The position numbers and the translations under genes were made by a program. Shown piece by piece: positions 54,350-62,812 of a stretch of 64,000 bases of DNA. Source of the DNA: Oligoflexales bacterium (lineage in GTDB: Bacteria; Bdellovibrionota_B; Oligoflexia; Oligoflexales; RGVZ01); NCBI GenBank assembly GCA_947494335.1, contig CANLUT010000001.1, forward strand, positions 186,001 through 250,000, read 5' to 3'. The notes under the pieces were generated by a model that was not told the origin of the DNA, ran no database searches, and saw only the letters and a program-made list of their open reading frames with translations. Position 1 is the stretch's first letter. Every line of letters starts with the position of its first letter.

Positions 54350-54655
54350 ATGCCTCTTAGAACTGTTCCGGTAAGTCGATGTCTGGACAAAAAACTCCAA
54401 ATCGCGGGGTTTGAGATTCCAGACCTATTGGCGGTTTTTTTCTTGCTCTCAATTTTGAATTTCATATTCGGCAAAACGGATCAAAAGCTCCTGCTTATTT
54501 GGTTCCCGTCACTTTTTGTTGCCGTTGTATTGCGAATTGCGAAGCGTGGTAAGCCCGAAAGTTATCTTGTCCATTTTGCTCGGTATCATCTTCGATCGCG
54601 TTCATTGTTTGCGTTTTATGAGCCAACTAAAAATCTATCCACCCCGAAAACGTGA
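54350..54655 (+). CDS. T4SS inner-membrane protein, VirB3/TraL-like
   Basis: A 101-residue protein with a hydrophobic pair (LLAVFFLLSILNFIFG and LLLIWFPSLFVAVVLRIA) after a short N-terminus, then a basic C-terminus. Size and position between the pilin and the VirB4 ATPase match VirB3/TraL. It has an AGGAGGG ribosome site. The identity relies on topology and gene order. Confidence 0.75.
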   Translation: MPLRTVPVSRCLDKKLQIAGFEIPDLLAVFFLLSILNFIFGKTDQKLLLIWFPSLFVAVVLRIAKRGKPESYLVHFARYHLRSRSLFAFYEPTKNLSTPKT

Positions 54656-54667
54656 GGTAAAACTAAT

Positions 54668-57079
54668 ATGAGAAGTGATCGCTTAAGTGATTATTTGGAT
54701 GTTTGGGGCATTGAAAATGACTCTGTAATCTTCCTGGATGGCGGTATTGGGACGGGATTTGAATTGGTTCCAATGGATCCATCCGCATTGTCGGACGATG
54801 CTTTGAATCAAACAGCGCACGACCTGACCAGTTTCCTTAATGGTTTGCCAAGTGGCATCCGCATTCAATTTGTCAGGGATGTGGTCCCAGCAAACGGTGA
54901 CGAGCTTGCACGGCACAAATGGTTGATTCACGAAAAAGCCGATCCAGTTGCGTGTACGCTGACTGATACCCGAGTTCGTGTCCTTCAGAGTCAGATTTCT
55001 GATGGCAATCTAAGGTCCCACCGCGTCTTCGTTTTTCTCAGAGTCCCTATGCCAAAACCCGCAGAGTTCTCTCTGATCAGTAGCATTCGTGGGTGTAGTG
55101 CTGATGATATTACCCGCGAATCTGTGGATCGTCACGTTGCGGAGACCGAGAGAGTCGCTGATGGAGTCGAAGCAGGCTTGCGCCAGCTTGGAATGAAACC
55201 AAGAAAGCTTGGCGCAAGGGAAATCATGGAGCTGACCTACAGGCAGTGGAATCCCGATCGGACATCTGAACTTCCGGAGTTTGATCCAGACAATGTCCGT
55301 GATTCCCTTGTGATGTCAGATGTAGAGATTGGGCGATCAGGATTTACCATTGGCGAGAGCTATTTTCGTGTTTTAAGCCTGAAACTACTTCCTGACCAGT
55401 CCTATAGCGCGATGGCGTCGGCTCTTGGGCGATTGCCATTTAACTCTCGAGCATTTGTTTCCATCTACGTCCCCGATCAAATAAAAGAGCTTGAAAGCCT
55501 ACAAACACAACGCCGGGTGGCCTATTCGATGGCGCACGGTAAACGGTCCGGAGTCTCGGACATAGATAGCACAGCCAAGTTCAATGACCTAGAGCGGCTC
55601 CTTGATCAAATGATTGCCAGCGGTGAACGGGTGTTTCACTTTGGCATCAATGTTCTCCTTAAGGCGCGCAGTGAAGACGATCTCCGCCAGCAGGTGGCGG
55701 AAACGCTCTCATTATTTCGCGAAATGGCGGGGTCGGAAGCCATGGAAGAATCCCTGGCGGCGTTTGATTTGTTTTCTCAAATGGCTATCCCAAATGCCCG
55801 GGTGACAGATCGTGTGAAGCGGATCAAGACTTCAAATTTGGCTGATCTCTTGCCTGTCTATGGACCTTGGCATGGTCATGAGATGCCCCGCGTGTTGCTT
55901 AAGACACGTGAGGGTACATCTCTGTCAATTGACCCATTTGATCCAAATATGACTAACGCGAATCAGCTGATTAGTGGCGCATCGGGCGCGGGAAAGTCGT
56001 TTCTAACAAACGTTCTTTTACTGAACATGTTGAAGGAGATGCCGCGAGTTTTCTTCGTTGATATTGGTGGTTCATATCGACGGCTTTGTGAAAACCTTGG
56101 CGGGCAATACATCAACTTAACGGCAGGGTCGGGCATTGTGTTAAATCCTTTTGATCTTCCCCCGGGTGAAACAGCTCCATCGCCATCAAAAATCAAATTC
56201 TTGCTTGGATTGATCGAGCTTATGACGAAAGAGCACGACCAGTCACAACTCCCGAGGCTTGCTCGGGCAGAAATTGAAAATGCCATTATCGAAACTTACC
56301 GTGTGAATCCAAGGCCGGTCTTATCCGATCTGCGGCGCATTTTGCTTAAAAACGAGGATCCCCAAGTTAAGGCATTTGGCCGGATCTTGGCTCCGTGGTG
56401 CGGTGACACGCCATTTGGGCAAATGATTGATCGGCCAACAACAGTAGATGTCCATCATGGGGCAATCGCTTTTGATTTGAAGGGCATGGAGTCTTATCCA
56501 GACCTTCAGGCGGTGTGTCTATTCATCATCACAGACTTGGTGTGGCGCGAGATTCAGAAAGATCGCAGTACCATGAAGTTCTTGGTTTTTGATGAGTGTT
56601 GGAAACTTCTAAAGTCAGACTCTGGTTTGGCCTTCATCGAGGAAGTGTTTCGAACGTTCAGGAAATACTACGCCTCGGCGATCGCGATTTCCCAGGACAT
56701 CGACGACTTTGCGAAAAGCAAAATCGCGGGTGCAATTCTTCCAAACTGTTCCCTTAAATGGCTACTTCTTCAACCGCAGGGCGATAAATCAAGGCTTAGA
56801 GATGTATTGGCCCTAAACGACAATGAGCTTGAACTTGTTTCGAGCCTGACCCAGGACAAGGGGCGTTACTCGGAGGCCTTTTTAATGGCTGGAGAAAACC
56901 GAATCGTAGCGGTGGTCGAGGCAACGCCTATGGAGCATTGGATCGCTACGACCGACCCGCGAGACCTAACAAAAATCGACGAGTTGATAACAGAGAATCC
57001 CAATAAATCGAGACTAGAAGTCTTACAGGCACTCGCCAATCAATATCCAAACGGCGTTACTGCCAGTTTAAGGGGGTAA
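54668..57079 (+). CDS. T4SS ATPase VirB4/TraC
   Basis: A 803-residue ATPase that drives pilus assembly and substrate transfer. Walker A is SGASGAGKSFLTN near residue 440, Walker B KFLVFDECWKLL near 640, then SAIAISQDIDDF and the C-terminal sensor region. The N-terminal ~400 residues are the CagE/TrbE-like domain that binds the membrane complex. Start at ATG 54668 with GAGGTAA upstream. It ends 3 bp before the VirB5/TrbJ-like gene. Confidence 0.93.
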   Translation: MRSDRLSDYLDVWGIENDSVIFLDGGIGTGFELVPMDPSALSDDALNQTAHDLTSFLNGLPSGIRIQFVRDVVPANGDELARHKWLIHEKADPVACTLTDTRVRVLQSQISDGNLRSHRVFVFLRVPMPKPAEFSLISSIRGCSADDITRESVDRHVAETERVADGVEAGLRQLGMKPRKLGAREIMELTYRQWNPDRTSELPEFDPDNVRDSLVMSDVEIGRSGFTIGESYFRVLSLKLLPDQSYSAMASALGRLPFNSRAFVSIYVPDQIKELESLQTQRRVAYSMAHGKRSGVSDIDSTAKFNDLERLLDQMIASGERVFHFGINVLLKARSEDDLRQQVAETLSLFREMAGSEAMEESLAAFDLFSQMAIPNARVTDRVKRIKTSNLADLLPVYGPWHGHEMPRVLLKTREGTSLSIDPFDPNMTNANQLISGASGAGKSFLTNVLLLNMLKEMPRVFFVDIGGSYRRLCENLGGQYINLTAGSGIVLNPFDLPPGETAPSPSKIKFLLGLIELMTKEHDQSQLPRLARAEIENAIIETYRVNPRPVLSDLRRILLKNEDPQVKAFGRILAPWCGDTPFGQMIDRPTTVDVHHGAIAFDLKGMESYPDLQAVCLFIITDLVWREIQKDRSTMKFLVFDECWKLLKSDSGLAFIEEVFRTFRKYYASAIAISQDIDDFAKSKIAGAILPNCSLKWLLLQPQGDKSRLRDVLALNDNELELVSSLTQDKGRYSEAFLMAGENRIVAVVEATPMEHWIATTDPRDLTKIDELITENPNKSRLEVLQALANQYPNGVTASLRG

Positions 57080-57082
57080 GGG

Positions 57083-57772
57083 GTGAGAAAGTCCATTATT
57101 GCATTCGCTTTGGTTATTTCCCTGATCATACCAGGACGGGCGGCGAAGGCTGACATTTGGGGAGGCGATGTGGTGGTCCTGACCCAGATACTTATGAACG
57201 CCGTTCAGCAGTTGATTCAGCTTCGTCAAATTCTGTCGACCGGGGAAGATAATCTAGCCCTACTTCAGGAGATTAACCGTGGGCTAAATGACATCTTGGG
57301 GATTGCAAAGACCAGCGGCGTCATTCGGGACAGTGGGGTATATGGTGAGATCTCCTCGGTTCATGACGGGAAGGAGATGCTGCGAGAGATCTATGGCCAG
57401 ATACCAGATAGCAGTGAGTCGAAGGTTCAAGACCATTCGGATCAAGTCATTTCGGAAGTCCTGACGCTGAATAATAGCATCTATCAGTACGCCAATGACA
57501 TTGACGCCATTGGGGAGGAGATCAAACAGGCAAGTGCTGTCGCATCTCCTAAGGGTGCGCAGCGACTGACAGTTGAATCCCTGGGAATCATGCTGACGGT
57601 AATGAACCAGTCGCTGAGAGCGCAAGCTAGTGGGTTGAAGCTCCAAGCTCAGGCAATGGCAGCTCAGAATCACAAAGACAAGCAATTTACCGATCAGGTC
57701 CGAAAGTCGTCTAAGAGCCTTCGGTTGGCGATGAGTGAGTCAAAAACATACTTTGAGATACCCAAGTTGTAG
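57083..57772 (+). CDS. T4SS protein, VirB5/TrbJ-like
   Basis: A 229-residue exported protein: signal peptide (SIIAFALVISLIIPGRAAKA), then IWGGDVVVLTQILMNAVQQLIQL and a long helical, Gln-rich body with a conserved-looking end (RQ/LRAQASGLKLQAQAMAAQNHKD). VirB5/TrbJ proteins are minor pilus components. The GTG start sits in a GGGGTGAG context right after virB4. The downstream gene in a standard order would be VirB6/TrbL, but an unrelated gene is inserted there. Confidence 0.78.
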   Translation: MRKSIIAFALVISLIIPGRAAKADIWGGDVVVLTQILMNAVQQLIQLRQILSTGEDNLALLQEINRGLNDILGIAKTSGVIRDSGVYGEISSVHDGKEMLREIYGQIPDSSESKVQDHSDQVISEVLTLNNSIYQYANDIDAIGEEIKQASAVASPKGAQRLTVESLGIMLTVMNQSLRAQASGLKLQAQAMAAQNHKDKQFTDQVRKSSKSLRLAMSESKTYFEIPKL

Positions 57773-57945
57773 ACATTACTTGCCATCGTGACAGGGGATT
57801 AAATCCTTATTACAATTAAAATGCTGAATTTGTGGTGGTTTCGGGTGTTCGCACTTGAGTTCTAGCGATAACATATTTCTAAATATTTAGTTGAAACGAC
57901 TTACTTAACTGAGCCGAATTGAAGTGGATTGGAATGAGCGGGATT

Positions 57946-59724
57946 ATGCAAAAGAAGTGGACAATTGAACATCTACAGGAGATTGCGGAAAAACATTCGG
58001 GGAAATGTTTGTCCAAAAGGTACCTGGGAACTAAATTTAAGCATAAGTTTCAATGTAAAAATGGGCATGTTTGGGAAGCAGTTGCGGGTTCAATTATTGC
58101 AGGAACGTGGTGTAGAGAATGTCATGCCCCAAAAAAGCTATCAATAAAAGTAGCGACTGAAGAGGCGTCAAAATTTGATGGGTTTTGTTTGTCACGATCC
58201 TACAAAAATGCACGATCGCCTCTAAAATGGAAATGCAGCCAGGGGCACGTTTGGCAAGCAAGTCTGGGGAGTGTCAGGGCTGGTCATTGGTGTAAAACCT
58301 GTTCAATGGGTTTTGGGGAAGAGATTTGCCGACAGTACTTTGAGCAGTTGTTTGACGATAAATTTCCAAAGCGCCGCCCATTATGGCTAGTAAATAAGCG
58401 CGGTAATAAGATGGAGTTGGACGGTTACTCCGAGAAGTGTGGAATTGCATTTGAATATCATGGGAGACAGCATTTTCAGGTTGGTTATTACACCAAAAAT
58501 ATATCCCAACTCCAAAGACGTCGTGAAGACGACAAGACCAGAAGAGAGCTGTGTAAAAAACGAAACATCTTACTAATAGAAGTTCCAGAAATTGGACGAT
58601 ATGTAGAGCTTGGCAAACTTGAAAAATATATCAGGAATCGTGCGCTCGCAGGCGGAAAGTTTCCAGTTAGCCAAAATGTGCAAATAGAACCGAAAACAAA
58701 ATCACTCCGTAATTGGACGAGGGAGCTATCAGAAATTGCAGAGAGTAAGCAGGGAAAGTTGCTATCCAAATCATTTCTTGGATGGCACGAAAATTTAACT
58801 TGGATGTGTCAGGAAGGCCACTCTTGGGATGCGACTCCGGCTAATATAAAACAGGGTAATTGGTGTGCAGTATGTGCGAATAGGGCGCGAAAGTCGATCT
58901 CTGAGATGAGCCTTCTTGCAAAGAAATATGGTGGAAAATGTCTTTCTAAGAACTACAAAAATAATAGAAAAAAGCTGAAATGGGAATGCGAGCATGGGCA
59001 TATGTGGTCTGCATCTTCGAAAGATATTCGCAGAGGGCGTTGGTGCGGGGAATGTAAAAAAATCGAAGACCATCGGCAAAGGAGTGTTCGATATTTGGAA
59101 GAGTTAAAGGTTATTGCTAAGGAACGAAAGGGGTTTTTACTCTCGGAGCATTACATTAACACAAAAACCCATTTGAGTTGGGAGTGTCACCTTGGACATA
59201 AATGGGAGGCTGTGCCATCAAGCGTTAAGGCAGGGAGGTGGTGCCCTATTTGTGCGAGGAAGAAACAAGCAGATTCACTTCGAGGAACACTCAATGAACT
59301 AAAGGAAATTGCTAAGAAGCGGAACGGAAAATGCTTGAGTAAAAACTATAAGAATCAGAACAGCCCTGTCAAATGGGAGTGCCATCTTGGACACAAATGG
59401 GATGCTGTGCCTTCAAGCGTTAAGGCAGGGACGTGGTGCCCTATTTGTGGCAGGAAGAAACAAGCAGATTCCCTTCGAGGGACGCTCAATGAACTAAAGG
59501 AAATTGCTAAGAAGCGGAACGGTAAATGCTTGAGTAAAATCTATAAGAATCAGAACAGCCATGTCAAATGGGAGTGTCATCTTGGACATAAATGGGAGGC
59601 CGTGCCCTCAAGTGTAAAAGCAGGGAAATGGTGCCCTATTTGTGCGAGGAAGAAACAAGCGGATTCACTGCGAGGCACAGGGGAAGAACTTAAGGTAATT
59701 GCTAGGAAGCGGAAAGGGAAATAG
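57946..59724 (+). CDS. zinc-ribbon repeat protein with Vsr-like nuclease domain, inserted in T4SS operon
   Basis: The protein has seven full ~65-residue units, each with a CLSK motif, GHxW and a paired Cys knuckle (for example WCPIC), like treble-clef/DUF4379-type repeats. After unit 2 there is a PD-(D/E)XK-type Vsr-like domain: GEEICRQYF, ELDGYSEKCGIAFEYHGRQHF (key Asp, Glu and His) and NILLIEVPEIG. Related proteins occur in phages and mobile DNA. The gene is more AT-rich than its neighbours and separates virB5 from virB6. Its 3' end has decayed, with a stop in unit 8. The start could also be 57934 (ATG) or 57919 (TTG). Confidence 0.78.
   Translation: MQKKWTIEHLQEIAEKHSGKCLSKRYLGTKFKHKFQCKNGHVWEAVAGSIIAGTWCRECHAPKKLSIKVATEEASKFDGFCLSRSYKNARSPLKWKCSQGHVWQASLGSVRAGHWCKTCSMGFGEEICRQYFEQLFDDKFPKRRPLWLVNKRGNKMELDGYSEKCGIAFEYHGRQHFQVGYYTKNISQLQRRREDDKTRRELCKKRNILLIEVPEIGRYVELGKLEKYIRNRALAGGKFPVSQNVQIEPKTKSLRNWTRELSEIAESKQGKLLSKSFLGWHENLTWMCQEGHSWDATPANIKQGNWCAVCANRARKSISEMSLLAKKYGGKCLSKNYKNNRKKLKWECEHGHMWSASSKDIRRGRWCGECKKIEDHRQRSVRYLEELKVIAKERKGFLLSEHYINTKTHLSWECHLGHKWEAVPSSVKAGRWCPICARKKQADSLRGTLNELKEIAKKRNGKCLSKNYKNQNSPVKWECHLGHKWDAVPSSVKAGTWCPICGRKKQADSLRGTLNELKEIAKKRNGKCLSKIYKNQNSHVKWECHLGHKWEAVPSSVKAGKWCPICARKKQADSLRGTGEELKVIARKRKGK
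59170..59690 (+). repeat. 195-bp tandem repeats in zinc-ribbon gene
   Basis: Units 5-7 of the zinc-ribbon gene are nearly identical at the DNA level with a period of exactly 195 bp (for example AATGAACT at 59293 and 59488). This shows recent in-frame duplication. Confidence 0.9.
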
Positions 59725-59958
59725 CTGGGTAAAACCTTTAAGAGTCAGAATACGCATGGCAAATGATTGTGTCAAAATGGACATCATTGGTCTGCTACTG
59801 CGGGTTCATTTGAACGTGGCAAGTGGTGTTCTCTGGAGAAGTGGCAGGGAAGTGTTGAACCACTAATTCGTCAGAAGATTTCTTATGTCGGGAGTGACCT
59901 TTTCGGTCTCTTAACTAGCGTCTCATTTTTTGAAAAAATTTACCCAATGGGTGATTGA
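59725..59958 (+). pseudogene. decayed C-terminal unit of the zinc-ribbon gene
   Basis: The same reading frame continues past the TAG at 59722 with recognisable repeat sequence (LGKTFKSQN, then CQNGHHWSATAGSFERGKWC), but contains a second stop (TGA at 59764) where other units have Trp. It ends at 59958. The C-terminus of the gene is therefore a degraded eighth unit. Confidence 0.75.
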
Positions 59959-59981
59959 GGTATTTTTTTGGGGGGGTGCTT

Positions 59982-60950
59982 ATGGAGACTTTTGGGCTTA
60001 CTAAGGAAGCAATAGTTCTACATGATGTTATTGCTTCCCTTTTTTTTTGCATTGCTGGCTTGGTGCTCGTCGTAGGAGTCGTCTGCGAGTACTTCAAGGC
60101 TCCAATTGGAGGCGTGCCGGCCTTTGGGCAGCTCTTGGGCCGAACTATCGTCGCCACAGTTCTACTCGTCAGTTACCCAGAGATCGCCAATGCGATTGCT
60201 GACGTTGCAAATTCCCTTGCATCAAAGCTCGGTGACTTAAATCAATATAAGGAGGTTTTAGATAAGGCTGGTTCGTCGCTAGAAAAGGTCTCATGGTCAT
60301 GGGGATCTGTGGGGGATGCGTTTGTCTTTGTGATTTCGTATCTCGCATTCTTCATTTTACACGTCACGGTCTATTTCTTCGATGCCGCGATCATCTATGC
60401 CTGGATGCTGCTATATATTTTTTCGCCCCTTCTCATTGTTTTATTTATACATCCGGTTACAGCTCCGGCCACGGGTGCGCTATTCCGGTCATTGTTTGAG
60501 GTGTCAGCGTGGAAGATTGTTTGGTCAGTCCTCGGGACGCTCCTATGGAGTTCCGCGGTCCACAATTTCGACCCGCAAAATGACAATCAGAATTTCATCA
60601 CTCAGCTAACGTTTACTATTATTCTTTCACTATCGGTTCTTTGCACTCCGATTGTAGTCAGGTCTCTACTAACGAAGGGTGTGGCAGGCTTGTCTGGAAC
60701 GCTTACAGGAGCAGCCGGGACGGCTCTAGTCGCCAGTGCAGCTGGTCCTGCGTCGATGTCCGCACTCGCCACGGCTCCAACCACTGTAGCCTTAACCGGT
60801 GCGCGTAAGGTAGCGACCATGCCCATTCAACGGGCCAAAGCGTACATTAAGGAACGGCGCAAAGAAGAAAGCCAATCCGGAGTCCCGCAAACGGTCGCAG
60901 AACATAAGCGCCGGCGTCTCAAAGGAACCAAATCGAACAAGGTTCTCTGA
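59982..60950 (+). CDS. T4SS polytopic membrane protein, VirB6/TrbL-like
   Basis: A 322-residue membrane protein with about six helices (IASLFFCIAGLVLVVGVV, VGDAFVFVISYLAFFILHVTVYFF, AAIIYAWMLLYIFSPLLIVLF and more), then an Ala/Gly-rich C-terminus and a basic end (RRRLKGTKSNK). The segment YIFSPLLIVLFI and the Trp-rich core WKIVWSVLGTLLW fit VirB6/TrbL channel proteins. I chose the ATG at 59982 (GGGGGGTG upstream) over a TTG at 59955 inside the decayed neighbour. Confidence 0.8.
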   Translation: METFGLTKEAIVLHDVIASLFFCIAGLVLVVGVVCEYFKAPIGGVPAFGQLLGRTIVATVLLVSYPEIANAIADVANSLASKLGDLNQYKEVLDKAGSSLEKVSWSWGSVGDAFVFVISYLAFFILHVTVYFFDAAIIYAWMLLYIFSPLLIVLFIHPVTAPATGALFRSLFEVSAWKIVWSVLGTLLWSSAVHNFDPQNDNQNFITQLTFTIILSLSVLCTPIVVRSLLTKGVAGLSGTLTGAAGTALVASAAGPASMSALATAPTTVALTGARKVATMPIQRAKAYIKERRKEESQSGVPQTVAEHKRRRLKGTKSNKVL

Positions 60951-60968
60951 TCAATTCGTAGGAGTTCT

Positions 60969-61520
60969 ATGAAATTTGCAGCCGTGTGGGCAGATATTGC
61001 CAATCAAAATGTATTACTTCGTCTCGTAATCGCGAGCCTCAGTCTCGTTCTTATCACGCTCTCTATCGTCACGACAAAACTGGCCATGAAAGAGCCGTTG
61101 GTAATCGAGAGGGAATGTCAGACACATTTAAGGCCGCAAGCCGGTTCCATGCAGTCACCCGAGGAGATTAAAGCCTTCGTTCGCGACGTTGTTGAAAGCA
61201 GGTTCACTTCTGGTGTCGCCCCAAGGCCCGAATGGATGGCTCCTGATCAGCTGCGGCAGAGGAAGATGGAGCAAGAAGAGCTGGAGAAGAAACGGCTTTC
61301 TCAAAGAGTGATCATAGACACGGTCGAGGTGTCGAAGTCAGGTATTCGTGTTGTTGGGGATCGAATGCTATCGGTTGGTAGGATTAGGTCAGCGTTTCCA
61401 TTTCTGATGGATGTGACGATTGAAACGACGTCCAGATCAGCTGCAAACCCTTACGGTCTCGTCTTGGCAAGAATTCAGCCTGTTATGGATGCTCAGAAGT
61501 CCGGAGGTGGCAATGAATAG
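60969..61520 (+). CDS. T4SS protein, TraE/VirB8-like
   Basis: A 183-residue protein with one N-terminal membrane helix (LRLVIASLSLVLITLSIVTT) and a periplasmic domain with a charged helix (QRKMEQEELEKKRLSQRV) and an NPYGL motif near the end, as seen in TraE-type VirB8 relatives. Position before VirB9- and VirB10-like genes supports it. It begins after a TAGGAG site and overlaps the next gene by 8 bp. Confidence 0.65.
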   Translation: MKFAAVWADIANQNVLLRLVIASLSLVLITLSIVTTKLAMKEPLVIERECQTHLRPQAGSMQSPEEIKAFVRDVVESRFTSGVAPRPEWMAPDQLRQRKMEQEELEKKRLSQRVIIDTVEVSKSGIRVVGDRMLSVGRIRSAFPFLMDVTIETTSRSAANPYGLVLARIQPVMDAQKSGGGNE

Positions 61521-61935
61521 GTGGCTTAAAATACCCTTTATCGTTTTGTGCGGGTGGTTTAGTCAGTCCGGTTTAGCGGACAGCTTTAAGACCGTTTATA
61601 TGTCTGATAATTCAGTGGCGCAGATTGCAGTATCGCCAAAAGGAATGGTTCTAAGTTTTCCAACAAAGCCTTCAAAAGTCATTCTAGGCAATGGATCTGC
61701 ATTTGGTGTCGAGTACGTGGAAAACGATATTGCATTGACTCCGGTGTCCGTCAGGTCTCGCGCAAATTTATTCGTCTATATGCTAGGGCGCAGATTTTCG
61801 TTTGATTTGGTAGCTTCGCCAAGTGCAGGGCATGCGGTTGTGATGGTTCGTGACCAGATCGAAACTCCTCCGACTCCTAAGCCTGAAAAGGTTTTGCAAA
61901 AGTTTGGGGGAAAATATGGTCGAGCAAAGCCCTGA
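61513..61935 (+). CDS. T4SS protein, short VirB9/TraK-like
   Basis: A 140-residue exported protein: signal peptide (MNRWLKIPFIVLCGWFSQSGLA) and a beta-rich N-domain (SVAQIAVSPKGMVLSFPTKPSKVILGN) with DLVASPSAGHAVVMV, as in VirB9/TraK N-domains. It lacks the usual C-terminal domain that pairs with VirB7 and the outer membrane, which is unusual. The ATG at 61513 overlaps the preceding gene; its end overlaps virB10 by 20 bp. Confidence 0.65.
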   Translation: MNRWLKIPFIVLCGWFSQSGLADSFKTVYMSDNSVAQIAVSPKGMVLSFPTKPSKVILGNGSAFGVEYVENDIALTPVSVRSRANLFVYMLGRRFSFDLVASPSAGHAVVMVRDQIETPPTPKPEKVLQKFGGKYGRAKP

Positions 61936-62812
61936 TGCCAAGGTTGTTCATCGCGTATTCCTGACTATACCTGCCCGTATCAACGAATATCTATCGAATC
62001 CCTACTGTAAATGGACCATTGGGATTCTGTTTGTTGGTCTTTTTATTTACGTTCTGGTGTCTGATAGCGGCGAGGCTATTCCCCAGAGCGATGTGAAGGC
62101 AATTCCGCTTTCTAATGAAATAAATTCGCTACAAATTGACGGCATTCCAGAAATGGTTGCATACGGCCGCGAGACTGATCCCATACAGAAAGTGGCCCCG
62201 GCTAGCGGTATTCAAACAAAAGGGTCTGGAAAAATCGCAGGACCAAGGCTAGTTCGGCGAATGCTTAATCTTAGTGTACCTGACGGAGCAATGGCAGAAG
62301 CCAATTTGGTTACAGGGGCACGATCGGGGCCGGTCAAGGCGGTGCTGTCGACTGAACTAAAAAGCCGTTTTGGAGAGCATCTTTTACCGGAGGATACCAC
62401 GTTAATTGGTTCCGCACAGGCATCTGGTGATCGACTTCAAATTCGGTTTGTGAAAGCGATCTTGCCAGACGGGGACGTGGTCAAAGTATCGGCGGATGCT
62501 CTGGATGGTGGGGACAAGACCCCAGGCATCAAAGGATCATTTGTGGCGCGTCAAGGGATGGTCTTAGCGGGAAGCATTGCCTTAAATGCGCTGTCTGGAG
62601 TTGCAGATGGTCTTCAGGAAAACGAGGCCGTCGGCGTAGGAATCGCAAAGAAAGCCAATACCCGTAACGCTCTATTAAACGGCGCAAGTCGAGCGTCCCT
62701 TGATCAAGCAAAAGAACTGACTCAAGACTTTCGTGAATCCAGCAAATCAATATCAGTCGCCTCAGGAACAAAAATTATTGTCTTTTTTGTTGATGACTCA
62801 CAAGGGGGATAG
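61916..62812 (+). CDS. T4SS core protein, VirB10/TraB-like
   Basis: A 298-residue protein: cytoplasmic N-terminus, one membrane helix (WTIGILFVGLFIYVLVS, about 36-53), a linker, then a periplasmic beta-barrel domain with TrbI/VirB10 features (VKAVLSTELKSRFGEHLLPEDTTLIGSAQ, DRLQIRFVKAILPDGDVV, GTKIIVFFVDDS). It should bridge the inner and outer membranes. It is shorter than most VirB10 proteins, with little proline-rich linker. The stop abuts the FtsK-like start. Confidence 0.85.
   Translation: MVEQSPDAKVVHRVFLTIPARINEYLSNPYCKWTIGILFVGLFIYVLVSDSGEAIPQSDVKAIPLSNEINSLQIDGIPEMVAYGRETDPIQKVAPASGIQTKGSGKIAGPRLVRRMLNLSVPDGAMAEANLVTGARSGPVKAVLSTELKSRFGEHLLPEDTTLIGSAQASGDRLQIRFVKAILPDGDVVKVSADALDGGDKTPGIKGSFVARQGMVLAGSIALNALSGVADGLQENEAVGVGIAKKANTRNALLNGASRASLDQAKELTQDFRESSKSISVASGTKIIVFFVDDSQGG

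Noticed and set aside
59170-59690. Regular repeats as a CRISPR array
   Set aside because: The 195-bp units are coding and in frame, with no short repeat-spacer pattern and no cas genes.
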